Assembly (NCBI RefSeq): GCF_003202915.1
Contig: NZ_QGLP01000005.1
Location: forward strand, 248,001 to 312,000
Direction of reading: 5' to 3'
DNA length: 64,000 nucleotides
Source of the DNA: Gilliamella apicola
Lineage (GTDB): Bacteria; Pseudomonadota; Gammaproteobacteria; Enterobacterales; Orbaceae
The notes under the pieces are model-generated. The model worked only from the letters and a program-made list of their open reading frames with translations, had not been told where the DNA came from and made no database searches. The position numbers and the translations under genes were made by a program. Shown piece by piece: positions 28,000 through 36,839 of the stretch. How positions within the stretch are numbered: position 1 is the first letter of the stretch; each line of letters opens with the position of its first letter.

Positions 28000-28635
28000 T
28001 TACCTAAATGCTATAAGATCTTTATATTGTTGATCAATAGCATGCATTAACGATAAAATTTCCTCGTCACCATCAATAAAAATATAAAAATTATCTAAAC
28101 GAGGATAATATTGTTTAAAAAACTTCCCTTTTGGCGTACGAGCAGGACAAAAGTTAAAACCCAATGCTTGAGAACTACAGCCCATACACATAAAATCATC
28201 CCAATAAAAAATACCATCCATACCGGGCGATTTTATATAAATACCTTCCTCAAAAAAGGCACAATAACACTCTGCTGGCCACTTCACTTTTTTATAGATA
28301 TTCTTAATTAAGCGGATCTCAAGATAGAGATAGAGATAAAACTGTATAAAATAAATTATAATCCCAGCTTCAATCAGAGGAATAATTCCCAGAAATCCTC
28401 TGGCAAAATTGGTTGCAGCTATGGGGATAGCATACAGAAAAATCATCACCACATAGACAAAAATCAAGCCAATAAATAGCATAAATAATTTTCTCGGGAA
28501 ATAGAGATGATGGATAATACGAGGAATTTTTGCAAAAAGCGCAGCTTGAGATTCAAATGTAATAGTACGTTCAAATAAAAAATGAGCCTTATTAGGATTA
28601 AAAGCATAATAAGGCTCTTTAATTCTTTGTTTCAT
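28000..28635 (-). CDS. YcxB-like membrane protein
   Basis: 211 aa. Two TM helices lie at about 50-75 (LFMLFIGLIFVYVVMIFLYA) and 85-108, followed by a soluble domain of about 100 residues with FEEGIYIKSPGMDGIFYWDDF, which resembles the C-terminal YcxB domain (a PH-like fold). The long hydrophilic N terminus is unusual. No pathway link is visible. ATG 28635 is preceded by TAGGAATG. It is separated from the tandem array by 330 bp of unique sequence. Confidence 0.6.
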   Translation of the reverse strand: MKQRIKEPYYAFNPNKAHFLFERTITFESQAALFAKIPRIIHHLYFPRKLFMLFIGLIFVYVVMIFLYAIPIAATNFARGFLGIIPLIEAGIIIYFIQFYLYLYLEIRLIKNIYKKVKWPAECYCAFFEEGIYIKSPGMDGIFYWDDFMCMGCSSQALGFNFCPARTPKGKFFKQYYPRLDNFYIFIDGDEEILSLMHAIDQQYKDLIAFR

Positions 28636-28840
28636 TTACATTCCTAAATAGTATTTTAATTCTGTTTAGCAGTTGCATTATACAAAATAATGAACTATTG
28701 TAAATTATTCATTATGCTAGATAATGTAAATGACTTTAATAAGTGAGTTAAATTTTAAATCTTAAAAATCCCTATTCCTCAGTATTTTTTAAGTAATCCA
28801 CTCAATAATCAATAAAGCGAATTAATGGAGCTATCGGAGT

Positions 28841-29632
28841 TTAATTTTGATTAAACTCATAGACACTTCCGTCACCCCATGTTCCAATATAATAATGGTT
28901 ATTGTGATAAGTTAATGCGACCGCACCAGATAAATTATTAACTAAGTTTGTTACCTTTTTAGTTTTAACATCAACGCTTCTCACCATTCCAGCACCATTG
29001 TCAATAACCGCTACGACATCTGGAGTAACTAAAGTAATACCAACACCAGGACGAGTAAATTCTGCACCTAATTCTGTCTTATCACCATTTGGGCTAACCA
29101 TAGTTAAACGACCACTATATTGCGAAACAACGACACTATTATCAGCTAATTGAGTAACACCAACTGGTGTAGTTAATCCACGAGCAATAATACTTTTTTG
29201 TTTGGTTTTAAGATCAAGAGAAACTATTTCACCAGTTGAGCGATTGGTAATGAGTAATTGACCTTGATTAGAAAAAGCAATACCAGTAGGTGTATGATAA
29301 CCATCAGATATTTTTTCTGCTTTACCATTACTGTTGATTTTTAAAATATAATCATCACCATATGATGAGACATACACATTATCTTCTGCATCAATAACGA
29401 TGCCAGCTGGTGAAGATATCCCTGAATAAAAAGTCTCTTTGTCACCATTAGATTTGACTTTGGTGATTGAATTACCTGACCAATTGGTTACATACATTAC
29501 TCCCTTACTATCAAATGCTATACCGGTTGGTGCACTAAAACTCGAGGAAATCTTGGTTAAATCTGCCATACAAAATGCTCCATAAAAACAGCAAAATATA
29601 AATATCGATAGACGAAATAGACTTTTTTTCAT
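28841..29632 (-). CDS. Exported NHL/SMP-30-like beta-propeller protein
   Basis: 263 aa with a signal peptide (LFRLSIFIFCCFYGAFCMA). Six repeats of about 40 residues follow the pattern S-P-x-G-I-x-x-D-x-x-G-x-x-Y-V-T-N-x-x-x-N-x-I, typical of NHL/virginiamycin-B-lyase-type propellers. No catalytic histidine pair can be assigned with confidence, so an enzyme (lactonase or lyase) or a binding role both fit. It is 36 bp downstream of the MFS gene on the same strand and probably in the same LysR-controlled operon. Confidence 0.75.
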   Translation of the reverse strand: MKKSLFRLSIFIFCCFYGAFCMADLTKISSSFSAPTGIAFDSKGVMYVTNWSGNSITKVKSNGDKETFYSGISSPAGIVIDAEDNVYVSSYGDDYILKINSNGKAEKISDGYHTPTGIAFSNQGQLLITNRSTGEIVSLDLKTKQKSIIARGLTTPVGVTQLADNSVVVSQYSGRLTMVSPNGDKTELGAEFTRPGVGITLVTPDVVAVIDNGAGMVRSVDVKTKKVTNLVNNLSGAVALTYHNNHYYIGTWGDGSVYEFNQN

Positions 29633-29668
29633 TTTTAATTCTCCTTACTTATAAATAATTAACTTTAG

Positions 29669-30862
29669 TCAATATTTTCCTTTGTTTTTAACAAGTTGAA
29701 TACCAAATAAAGTTAGGATTAGATTAACTACTGCAAAAAAAACACAAACACTTATTGCCTCACTCCAATCATTATTTTGATAAACGATACCGAGTAAATA
29801 TGTGCCAATACTGCCGCCTGCCAGACAAGCGAGTAAATATAAAGATGAAATCGCACCTCGAGAATTAATTGGCACAATTTTATTTAGCATGGCAATAACT
29901 AATGGTTGAATAGCAAAGACAAATAGAAACAGGCAAAAAATTCCTATTACAATAACAGACAAAGATGAGCTAAATCCGATCGTGACAACTGAGATAAATA
30001 CCGCAAGCAAGCAAATAAGCAAAAGGTATTTTTCATTAACAATTTGCGATAACTTTCCGCTAATTATGCTGCCAATTACCGCACTAAGACCAGCAAAGTT
30101 AAGCCATCCTAATACGGTTGAAGAAAGGTGAAAAGGCGCGCCCTTTAAATAAAAAGTGAGTAAAGAAGATAAGCCCAAATAAACAAAAAATAATAAAAAT
30201 CCGACTACTAAAAAAATAACGACTATTTTATCGAATAATAATTTAATCGCAGCCAAATAAGTGCCAAGTACACTGGTAGTTGAATTTGGATTTGCTGATT
30301 GCTTTATACCGAAAGGAACAAAGAGACAGGTTACAATTATCAAACCGGCATAAATGGTAAATGCAACTTGCCAAGACCAAAAATCGGTCAACATCGCGAC
30401 CACACTGCGACTAAAAATAATGCCAACAATCGAAGCTGAAATCATAATTCCCATTGCTTGGGATAATTTATGATTCGGGGTATTTTTAGCCGTATAAGCA
30501 AACAATGCTGCAGGAACAGCTGCGGCAAAAAAGCCGATTAATGACATAATGACTAAATATAAATTAAAATTATCAATAATCACCGACAAAAATAGACAAC
30601 AAACCGCCCCAATACTACCAAGTAGAACTAATAATTTTGTTGAGACTTTATCTGATAGCGGACCATAAATAAAAAACGAAATAGCATAAAAAAAGCAAGA
30701 TAAACTAAACACATTTCTGGCTGCTAAAATATCAATATGATAACTTTGTGATATTTCTTGAAAGATAAGTTGGCTGATATAAACCGAGCCGACTAGTAAT
30801 TCGATTAATAGCGCTGATAAGATGAGACTCGATTTGATCTGTATAAAATCTTCTTTAGACAT
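29669..30862 (-). CDS. MFS transporter, 12 TM
   Basis: 397 aa with about 12 helices. The loop 2-3 motif (YGPLSDKVSTKLLVLLG) matches the MFS G-x-L-S-D-k-x-x-r-k signature, and a central loop (KQSANPNSTTS) divides two six-helix halves. It resembles drug/metabolite efflux members of the Bcr/AraJ type but the substrate is not readable. It is divergent from a LysR-family gene with a 15-bp palindrome between, so it is likely induced by that regulator together with the propeller protein. Confidence 0.85.
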   Translation of the reverse strand: MSKEDFIQIKSSLILSALLIELLVGSVYISQLIFQEISQSYHIDILAARNVFSLSCFFYAISFFIYGPLSDKVSTKLLVLLGSIGAVCCLFLSVIIDNFNLYLVIMSLIGFFAAAVPAALFAYTAKNTPNHKLSQAMGIMISASIVGIIFSRSVVAMLTDFWSWQVAFTIYAGLIIVTCLFVPFGIKQSANPNSTTSVLGTYLAAIKLLFDKIVVIFLVVGFLLFFVYLGLSSLLTFYLKGAPFHLSSTVLGWLNFAGLSAVIGSIISGKLSQIVNEKYLLLICLLAVFISVVTIGFSSSLSVIVIGIFCLFLFVFAIQPLVIAMLNKIVPINSRGAISSLYLLACLAGGSIGTYLLGIVYQNNDWSEAISVCVFFAVVNLILTLFGIQLVKNKGKY

Positions 30863-30939
30863 TGCTTGAAGAGTATTGATTGATTAATTTGCTAAGAGAT
30901 TAACTAATAAAACGCTTATTTAGAAATACATATTTTGTT

Positions 30940-30954
30940 ATACGAAAATCGTAT
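30940..30954. promoter_or_regulatory. LysR-type operator ATACGAAAATCGTAT
   Basis: A perfect 6-base inverted repeat with a 3-base centre that fits the T-N11-A LysR box (T41...A53 of the local block). It lies 78 bases before the MFS start and 132 before the LysR start, in the divergent promoter region. Confidence 0.65.
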
Positions 30955-31085
30955 TGCAGAAAAAACATGATAAACCAATGCAAAAGATAACAATCTAATT
31001 CATAATATCCGAATAATCATTGCAGTTTATAAATTACAAAGCGGCTACACCTCAGCCTAAAAGCCGATTAGGGACAGTAAAAATT

Positions 31086-31979
31086 ATGGATATCTATAGC
31101 AAAAGATTACCAACAATTAAGCAATTACAATATTTTGTTGCTGTTTGTGACGAGCTTAGTTTTACTGCTGCAGCTAGAAAACTGGGTATTAGCCAACCTC
31201 CTCTTTCAACGCAAATTAAAAATTTGGAAGAAACCCTGCAAAGCCCGCTATTTTTAAGAAATACGCATAACATTGTATTAACCAACGAAGGTGAAATATT
31301 AAAACTAAAAGCAAAACAACTATTAAATGATCTTTGTTCTATAGTTAAATCAACCAACAATGAAGAAAAAGTGCTTATAGGCACAACTAAAACTTTAAGC
31401 TTTGACTATATTCCTTATTTCAAGACGTTTTTAACGGAGTTTGCTGATGAAACTGAAATATATAAGCACAACTACACATCTAAAGAGTTGCAGCTTGAAT
31501 TACAAAAAGGCAATATCGATTTTGCAATTGTTTCTGACGCCAGAGATTTTACTGAAAACTCACTGCTAATCTATCAAGAACCATTAACCTTGGTTTTACC
31601 CGTTAATCATCCATGCAGCAAACAAGACAAAGTAAACCTAAATGATGTACTTGATTTACCACTATTTTGGTTTAAACAACACTCAAATCCACTTTTTTAC
31701 GACCAATGTGAACAGGTTTTTAATAGCTTAAACCATCCATTACAACGTCGTACTGAACTCGCGGATAATTTATCGATGCTACTCGAAGTTGCATTAGGGA
31801 AAGCAATGATGCTTTTACCACAATCTATGGCACAAGCAAAAGTCGATGGCGTGACCTATAAAAAATTGATCAGTAATCAAGATAAAAAATTAAAAATAAA
31901 TATCTATCTTATATGGCGTAAAAACTTAAAAATGACGGCGATTAACCAGGCAATAATTAATTATTTCCATCAAAACTAA
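31086..31979 (+). CDS. LysR-family transcriptional regulator
   Basis: About 297 aa from ATG 31086 (MDIYSKRLPTIKQLQYF). An upstream TTG frame start at 31020 is less likely. The N-terminal HTH has FVAVCDELSFTAAARKLGISQ and PPLSTQIKNLEETLQSPLF, standard for LysR. The rest is the two-lobed effector domain. It is divergent from the MFS/propeller operon, with a LysR-type palindrome in between, and is its likely activator. The effector is unknown. Confidence 0.88.
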   Translation: MDIYSKRLPTIKQLQYFVAVCDELSFTAAARKLGISQPPLSTQIKNLEETLQSPLFLRNTHNIVLTNEGEILKLKAKQLLNDLCSIVKSTNNEEKVLIGTTKTLSFDYIPYFKTFLTEFADETEIYKHNYTSKELQLELQKGNIDFAIVSDARDFTENSLLIYQEPLTLVLPVNHPCSKQDKVNLNDVLDLPLFWFKQHSNPLFYDQCEQVFNSLNHPLQRRTELADNLSMLLEVALGKAMMLLPQSMAQAKVDGVTYKKLISNQDKKLKINIYLIWRKNLKMTAINQAIINYFHQN

Positions 31980-32048
31980 AGCATAAAAATTACAATTAAA
32001 TCTGAAAAACTAAATTCCTATACTTTTTTAGACAGATTATTTATTTAA

Positions 32049-32173
32049 ATGATTGAACAAAAAATATTAAGAAATGTTTTTTGGGGAACAATTATTGCAG
32101 TGATTATGTGCTTTTAGGTTATCAAATCGTCTTTAACAAATATTGCTTGCCAGTGGTAAAATCATTACAATGA
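32049..32173 (+). pseudogene. Small membrane ORF, possibly frameshifted
   Basis: ATG at 32049 opens a 22-residue frame (ILRNVFWGTIIAVIMCF) that stops at TAG 32115. Adding one T to the T4 run at 32112-32115 would continue as LGYQIVFNKYCLPVVKSLQ to a stop at 32173, giving a small one-helix protein of about 41 aa. No homologue is known to me, so this may be chance. Confidence 0.3.
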
Positions 32174-32204
32174 AAGCCAATTAACCACTATCTTTTTTAC
32201 CGTT

Positions 32205-32699
32205 ATGATTACCTATACAGATGCGACCTTAGATGATTTACCATTTATCGTGGAGGTTTATAATTCGACTATTGCCAGTCGTCAGGTAACGGCAGACTTG
32301 CAGCCGGTTTCAGTCGAAAGTCGTTTTGCATGGTTTGAACAGCATAATCCGCAGAAGCGTCCGCTTTGGTTAATCAAATATCACGATCAACCTTGTGGCT
32401 GGGTTAGTTTGTCATCTTTTTATGGTCGTCCAGCTTACGATAAAACAGTTGAAATAAGCCTATATATTCATCAAGATTTTCGAGGCCAAAAAATCGGTCA
32501 AATCACAGTGGCTAAGATGGAATCATTTGCTAAACAAGCTGGTATTGAAGCCATACTCAGCTATATTTTTGGGCATAATATTGCTAGCTTAAATCTATTC
32601 GAAAAAATGAATTACAAGCAATGGGCATTACTGCCAAAAGTTGCTGAACTTGATGGCGTTAAACGTGATTTAGTTATTTTAGGCAAACGTTTAGATTAA
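32205..32699 (+). CDS. GNAT acetyltransferase, phosphinothricin acetyltransferase-like
   Basis: 164 aa. The start MITYTDATLDDLPFIVEVYN, the segment VEISLYIHQDFRGQKIGQ (motif A, acetyl-CoA pyrophosphate loop) and NIASLNLFEKMNYKQW (motif B) are typical of the Pat/Bar group of GNAT enzymes. Members acetylate small amines such as phosphinothricin, methionine derivatives or others. Natural substrate unknown. Next gene on the same strand is the rhomboid protease, 53 bp away. Confidence 0.85.
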   Translation: MITYTDATLDDLPFIVEVYNSTIASRQVTADLQPVSVESRFAWFEQHNPQKRPLWLIKYHDQPCGWVSLSSFYGRPAYDKTVEISLYIHQDFRGQKIGQITVAKMESFAKQAGIEAILSYIFGHNIASLNLFEKMNYKQWALLPKVAELDGVKRDLVILGKRLD

Positions 32700-32752
32700 C
32701 TCTGTCATCTATCTTAATTCTATTTGTGTTTTTCAAAAGGAAGACTCAGTAC

Positions 32753-33478
32753 ATGAGCTATTTCAAAAATTTCCGATATTTATTTCAACAAGCCAAAATT
32801 ACCAGTATTTTAGTTCTGTTAAATGTTGCCTGGTTTGTAATTTCACATCTCCTTGATTCACGAGCTTTTCTGAACCATACAAAAATGGACTTTCTTATTG
32901 ACTGGGGCGCAGATGTTTCACTACTCACCTTTTCCGGAGAATATTGGCGCTTACTGACCAATATTTTTGTGCATGAAGGATTAATCCATCTAGCAATGAA
33001 TATGCTGGCGCTATGGAGCGTGGGGATTATTTTAGAACGATTAATTCCGTCATTTGCTTTTATTGGAATCTACTTATTGTCTGGCCTGTTTGGTAGCTTA
33101 GCTAGTGATATTTCGACCCTGCATCATAGTGTTGTTAGCTGCGGCGCGTCAGGCGCTATCTTAGGGATTATTACAGCATTACTTGCCTATTCATTGATTA
33201 ATCGTACAGATCTGCAAGAGATGCCTATCAAATCAATTGTAGTCAGTTTAATACTAACAGCGGGATTAGGTTTGCTGCCTTCTATCGACAACATGGCTCA
33301 TATAGGAGGTGCAGTTAGCGGGTTTATTTTGGGAGGATTAGTCACTATTTGCCTGAAAAAATTCCGCTACCAATGTCAAATCTATACTAAGTTAATTTTG
33401 CTGCTATTTGCTATTTCATGTTTGCTGTTATATCTACTATACAAATATTATCAAATGGATGGTGGCTTTCATTATTAA
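32753..33478 (+). CDS. Rhomboid-family intramembrane serine protease
   Basis: 241 aa from ATG 32753 (RBS AAAGGAAG). Six to seven TM helices. The catalytic serine is S133 in CGASGAILG and the histidine is H183 in NMAHIGGAVSG; H79 and N83 lie in IHLAMNMLALWSVG, the oxyanion motif. The L1 loop WRLLTNIFVHEGLIH is conserved. It cleaves TM substrates within the inner membrane; the substrate is not known. GlpG-type cytoplasmic N-terminal domain is absent, so this is a YqgP/RarA-like compact form rather than GlpG. A strong terminator follows. Confidence 0.92.
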   Translation: MSYFKNFRYLFQQAKITSILVLLNVAWFVISHLLDSRAFLNHTKMDFLIDWGADVSLLTFSGEYWRLLTNIFVHEGLIHLAMNMLALWSVGIILERLIPSFAFIGIYLLSGLFGSLASDISTLHHSVVSCGASGAILGIITALLAYSLINRTDLQEMPIKSIVVSLILTAGLGLLPSIDNMAHIGGAVSGFILGGLVTICLKKFRYQCQIYTKLILLLFAISCLLLYLLYKYYQMDGGFHY

Positions 33479-33483
33479 CCAAT

Positions 33484-33512
33484 AAAGGCGCAAATCAACT
33501 TTGCGCCTTTTT
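33484..33512 (+). terminator. Strong intrinsic terminator after the rhomboid gene
   Basis: AAAGGCGCAAA, loop TCAAC, TTTGCGCCTTT then TT. An 11-bp stem with G/C core and flanking T tract; it may also serve the convergent lolE transcript because the opposite strand has a matching T run. Confidence 0.92.
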
Positions 33513-33528
33513 AATTATCGTGGTTCAA

Positions 33529-34767
33529 TTAATAACTACTTAAAACTCGAGCCGGATCAATTTTACAAGCTCTGCGAGCGGGATAATAGCTAGCAAGCAA
33601 ACTTAGTAACATTGCGGTAATAAACACAATAACAACATCAAATAGATGAATTTCGGATGGTAAAAAATCAACAAAATAGATATTGCTGTTCAAGATTTTA
33701 TGCCCCATCATCGATTCAACAATGCCCATTATATTTGAAAGTTGCCAGGCAACAATAACACCTAACACCACACCAATCACACTACCAATTAAACCAGATA
33801 TCACACCATACCAGATAAAGATACGTTTTATAAGATTATTGGTAGCACCAAGGGTTTTAAGGATAGCAATATCACGTTGTTTATCTTTAACCGCAATAAC
33901 CAGCATCGATACAATATTAAAACAAGCTACACCAATCACTACAATCATAGCTAAATACATAATTTGTCGAATCATCTGAATGTCACGGTACATAAAACCA
34001 AAAGTATGTTCCCAACTGTTGAAATTGAGATTTTCTTCCAGATTTAATGTGGCCTGACCGATAATGTCATTAGCTTGATAGACGTTATTCACATTAATCA
34101 TCAACCCAGTGACGCTGTCACCAATATTTAACAATTTTTGTGAATCTGTTAAGGGTAGTAACGCAACATTATTACTTAACGTACCACTTAAATCTAAAAT
34201 GCCATGTACTTGCAAACGAACCCGACGAGGTGGTTTAAGTTGTTCTGGATTGTTGGAAACTGGAATCAATAAAGTAACCCACTGCCCTTCTTCCACAGCA
34301 AGTAATTTAGCCAAACCTGCTCCTAAAATGATCTGCTGATTATCAGCTTTAAAATCTTGCCATCTATTATTAAGTACATAATTTGGTAATAAGCTGATCT
34401 TGGTTTCTTGCTCAGGATCGAGTCCTTGCACTTCAACCGCACCAAGTTTGCTAGCGTTTTCAATCAAACCGGCAAAACTAACAAAAGGCACAGCGGATAA
34501 AATATGGTTATTCTCTTGAAGTTCGCTTTGAACATGTTGCCAATTTTCCAAATTGCCAGTGTAAGAATAAATTTGCCCATGAGGCACCACCGATAAAACA
34601 CGATCATTTAGTTCTCGTTCAAAACCATTCATTGCACTTAAGCCAATGATCAGTGCGGCAATACCAATAGCGATACTTAAGGTTGAAATAATGGATATCA
34701 AGGAAACCATACCACTTTTACGGCGCCCTTTACGGAATTTTATAGCGGTGATTAATGATAAATTCAT
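33529..34767 (-). CDS. lolE: Lipoprotein-releasing ABC transporter permease LolE
   Basis: 412 aa, four TM helices (one N-terminal, three C-terminal) with a large periplasmic domain between, the LolC/LolE layout. The N terminus SLITAIKFRKGRRKSGMVSL and NGFERELNDRVLSVVPHG match LolE rather than LolC. In the inner membrane LolE binds mature lipoproteins and hands them to LolA by way of LolC, driven by LolD. It is last in lolC-lolD-lolE, 20 bp after lolD. Confidence 0.94.
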   Translation of the reverse strand: MNLSLITAIKFRKGRRKSGMVSLISIISTLSIAIGIAALIIGLSAMNGFERELNDRVLSVVPHGQIYSYTGNLENWQHVQSELQENNHILSAVPFVSFAGLIENASKLGAVEVQGLDPEQETKISLLPNYVLNNRWQDFKADNQQIILGAGLAKLLAVEEGQWVTLLIPVSNNPEQLKPPRRVRLQVHGILDLSGTLSNNVALLPLTDSQKLLNIGDSVTGLMINVNNVYQANDIIGQATLNLEENLNFNSWEHTFGFMYRDIQMIRQIMYLAMIVVIGVACFNIVSMLVIAVKDKQRDIAILKTLGATNNLIKRIFIWYGVISGLIGSVIGVVLGVIVAWQLSNIMGIVESMMGHKILNSNIYFVDFLPSEIHLFDVVIVFITAMLLSLLASYYPARRACKIDPARVLSSY

Positions 34768-34787
34768 AGTTAGTTATCCATTTACCT

Positions 34788-35486
34788 TTAATTCGCCAAA
34801 TTACGGTAGGATAACTGACCATCACTCATAATCAATTGTTGATCGAGTTTATTTGCTAAAGCCAGATCATGTGTTACCACTAAAAATGCCGTACCGTGCT
34901 CACGATTAAGTTTCACCAATAAATCAAAAATTGCATCTGCACTTGATTTATCTAAATTACCCGTGGGCTCATCAGCCATGACTAGAGCTGGATTATTAAT
35001 CAAAGCTCGGCCAATAGCGACGCGTTGCCGCTCACCGCCGGATAATTCAGCTGGACGATGATTAGCGCGTTTAACTAAATTCACCGACTCTAACATCACC
35101 ATAGCACGTTTTTTAGCTTCACTTGGTGAAACACCTCCGATCAATAAAGGCATTGCTACATTTTCAAGAGCAGTAAATTCAGGTAATAGATGGTGGAATT
35201 GATAAACAAAACCAATTTCTTGATTACGTAAACGTGCTTTTTCTTGCTCTGATAAGCGATTAAGTTGTTGGGATTTGAACATAATTTCACCGGAAGTCGG
35301 TTGATCTAACCCACCTAACAGATGCAATAAGGTACTTTTACCAGAACCTGAACTACCAATGATAGCCAGCAGAGATTTAGGATAAATATCAAACGATACA
35401 TCTTTCAATACCTCAGTCACCATTTTACCTTCTTTATAGGTTTTATTTAGATTTTTAGCAGATAGAAGTGGCTGTGAATTATTCAT
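34788..35486 (-). CDS. lolD: Lipoprotein-releasing ABC transporter ATPase LolD
   Basis: About 232 aa from ATG 35486. This start overlaps the lolC stop by 8 bases (ATGAATAA), while an upstream in-frame ATG at 35522 lies well inside lolC. Walker A is GSSGSGKST, the LolD-specific loop is [20 protein letters not shown], the signature is [15 protein letters not shown], Walker B is [13 protein letters not shown] and the switch histidine is in VVTHDLAL. It powers LolCE. Confidence 0.96.
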   Translation of the reverse strand: MNNSQPLLSAKNLNKTYKEGKMVTEVLKDVSFDIYPKSLLAIIGSSGSGKSTLLHLLGGLDQPTSGEIMFKSQQLNRLSEQEKARLRNQEIGFVYQFHHLLPEFTALENVAMPLLIGGVSPSEAKKRAMVMLESVNLVKRANHRPAELSGGERQRVAIGRALINNPALVMADEPTGNLDKSSADAIFDLLVKLNREHGTAFLVVTHDLALANKLDQQLIMSDGQLSYRNLAN

Positions 35487-36690
35487 AACGTAAAGCCTCG
35501 GCTGGTTGGATATTGGCTGCACGATATGCAGGATAAATAGTTGAAATTAACGATAACATAAGTAATCCGAAAATAATAAATACAATTTGTGAAGGATTAA
35601 CCAAACTAGGTAATTCAATACCTGCAAAGGATAACCCAAGAACCGACATCAATTCATTGAGATATGAGGCAATTAACAACCCTATGGCACTGCCTAGTAA
35701 GGTACCAATAACGCCAGAACTGGCACCTTGTATAATAAAAATCAACATAATCTTAAAACGTGACAAACCTTGCGTTTTTAAAATGGCTACTTCGCCTTGT
35801 TTTTCCATAACTAATAAGCTAAGTGAAGTGATAATATTAAAAGCCGCAACAATCACGATCAAACTAATCAATAATCCCATCACGTTTTTTTCCATCTTAA
35901 TTGCTTGGAACAACTCACCACGTTTGGCTCGCCAATCGGTAAATACCAAACCTTCAGGTAAAGGCGTTTTGGTTACTGATGAGATTTCAAGTGGATGCGT
36001 TAAAAATAGACGCCAGCCACTAATATTATTAGTTGGATAACGCAACAAATTTTTAGCATCAGTTTGATTGACATAGATTAACGCTTGATTGATATCATGA
36101 TTAACTGAAAACAATCCACTTACGGTAAATAAACGTTGTGAAGGAATACGCCCTACTGGTGTAATTTGACTGGCATCGGTCACCATCAAACGAATCTTAT
36201 CACCAACTATTACGCCTAATTGATCGGCTAACGTGTGCCCTAAAATCACATTATAACTACCGGCTTGCAAAGTATTGAGCGAACCGGTGTACACAAAATC
36301 CTCAATCGGATCGTGATCTGCGGCAGTGATCCCCATCAAGGTACTAACAGTAATACTTTGTTGACTTTGTAACACCACATCACTGGTAATAATCGGCGTT
36401 ATTCGCTCTACACCGGGAAGATTTTTAAATTGTGACGAATTAATTAGCGTAGAATCGATTTTACCTGTTTTCGAGGTTACTTGCGCTTGCGGAAAAAATT
36501 TTAAGATACTATTTTGCATCTGATCTTCCAGCCCATTCATTACCGACAATACCACGATTAAGCCGATGGAGCCTAACATGATCCCAATCATTGATAGCCA
36601 TGATACAAAGCGACCAAAACCATCGTTTTTTTGCCCGTATACATAGCGAAAACCTATATAAAACACTAATGGACGAAATATTTTTGACAT
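35479..36690 (-). CDS. lolC: Lipoprotein-releasing ABC transporter permease LolC
   Basis: 403 aa with the LolC/E topology. The N terminus ([34 protein letters not shown]) and [25 protein letters not shown] match LolC. The periplasmic domain should carry the Hook that recruits LolA. First gene of the lolCDE operon; its promoter shares the 149-bp divergent region with mfd. Confidence 0.94.
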   Translation of the reverse strand: MSKIFRPLVFYIGFRYVYGQKNDGFGRFVSWLSMIGIMLGSIGLIVVLSVMNGLEDQMQNSILKFFPQAQVTSKTGKIDSTLINSSQFKNLPGVERITPIITSDVVLQSQQSITVSTLMGITAADHDPIEDFVYTGSLNTLQAGSYNVILGHTLADQLGVIVGDKIRLMVTDASQITPVGRIPSQRLFTVSGLFSVNHDINQALIYVNQTDAKNLLRYPTNNISGWRLFLTHPLEISSVTKTPLPEGLVFTDWRAKRGELFQAIKMEKNVMGLLISLIVIVAAFNIITSLSLLVMEKQGEVAILKTQGLSRFKIMLIFIIQGASSGVIGTLLGSAIGLLIASYLNELMSVLGLSFAGIELPSLVNPSQIVFIIFGLLMLSLISTIYPAYRAANIQPAEALRYE

Positions 36691-36839
36691 AATAGTAATA
36701 AGGTACCTGAAGTTTTAATCAAGTTTAACACGTAGGATATAAGATACTTATGATACAGGATTAAACAGTTATAGAAAACAGCCATATAATTACGTTATAA
36801 TCGTGAAATAACTTTGTCGCAATTATCTATTACTCCAAC

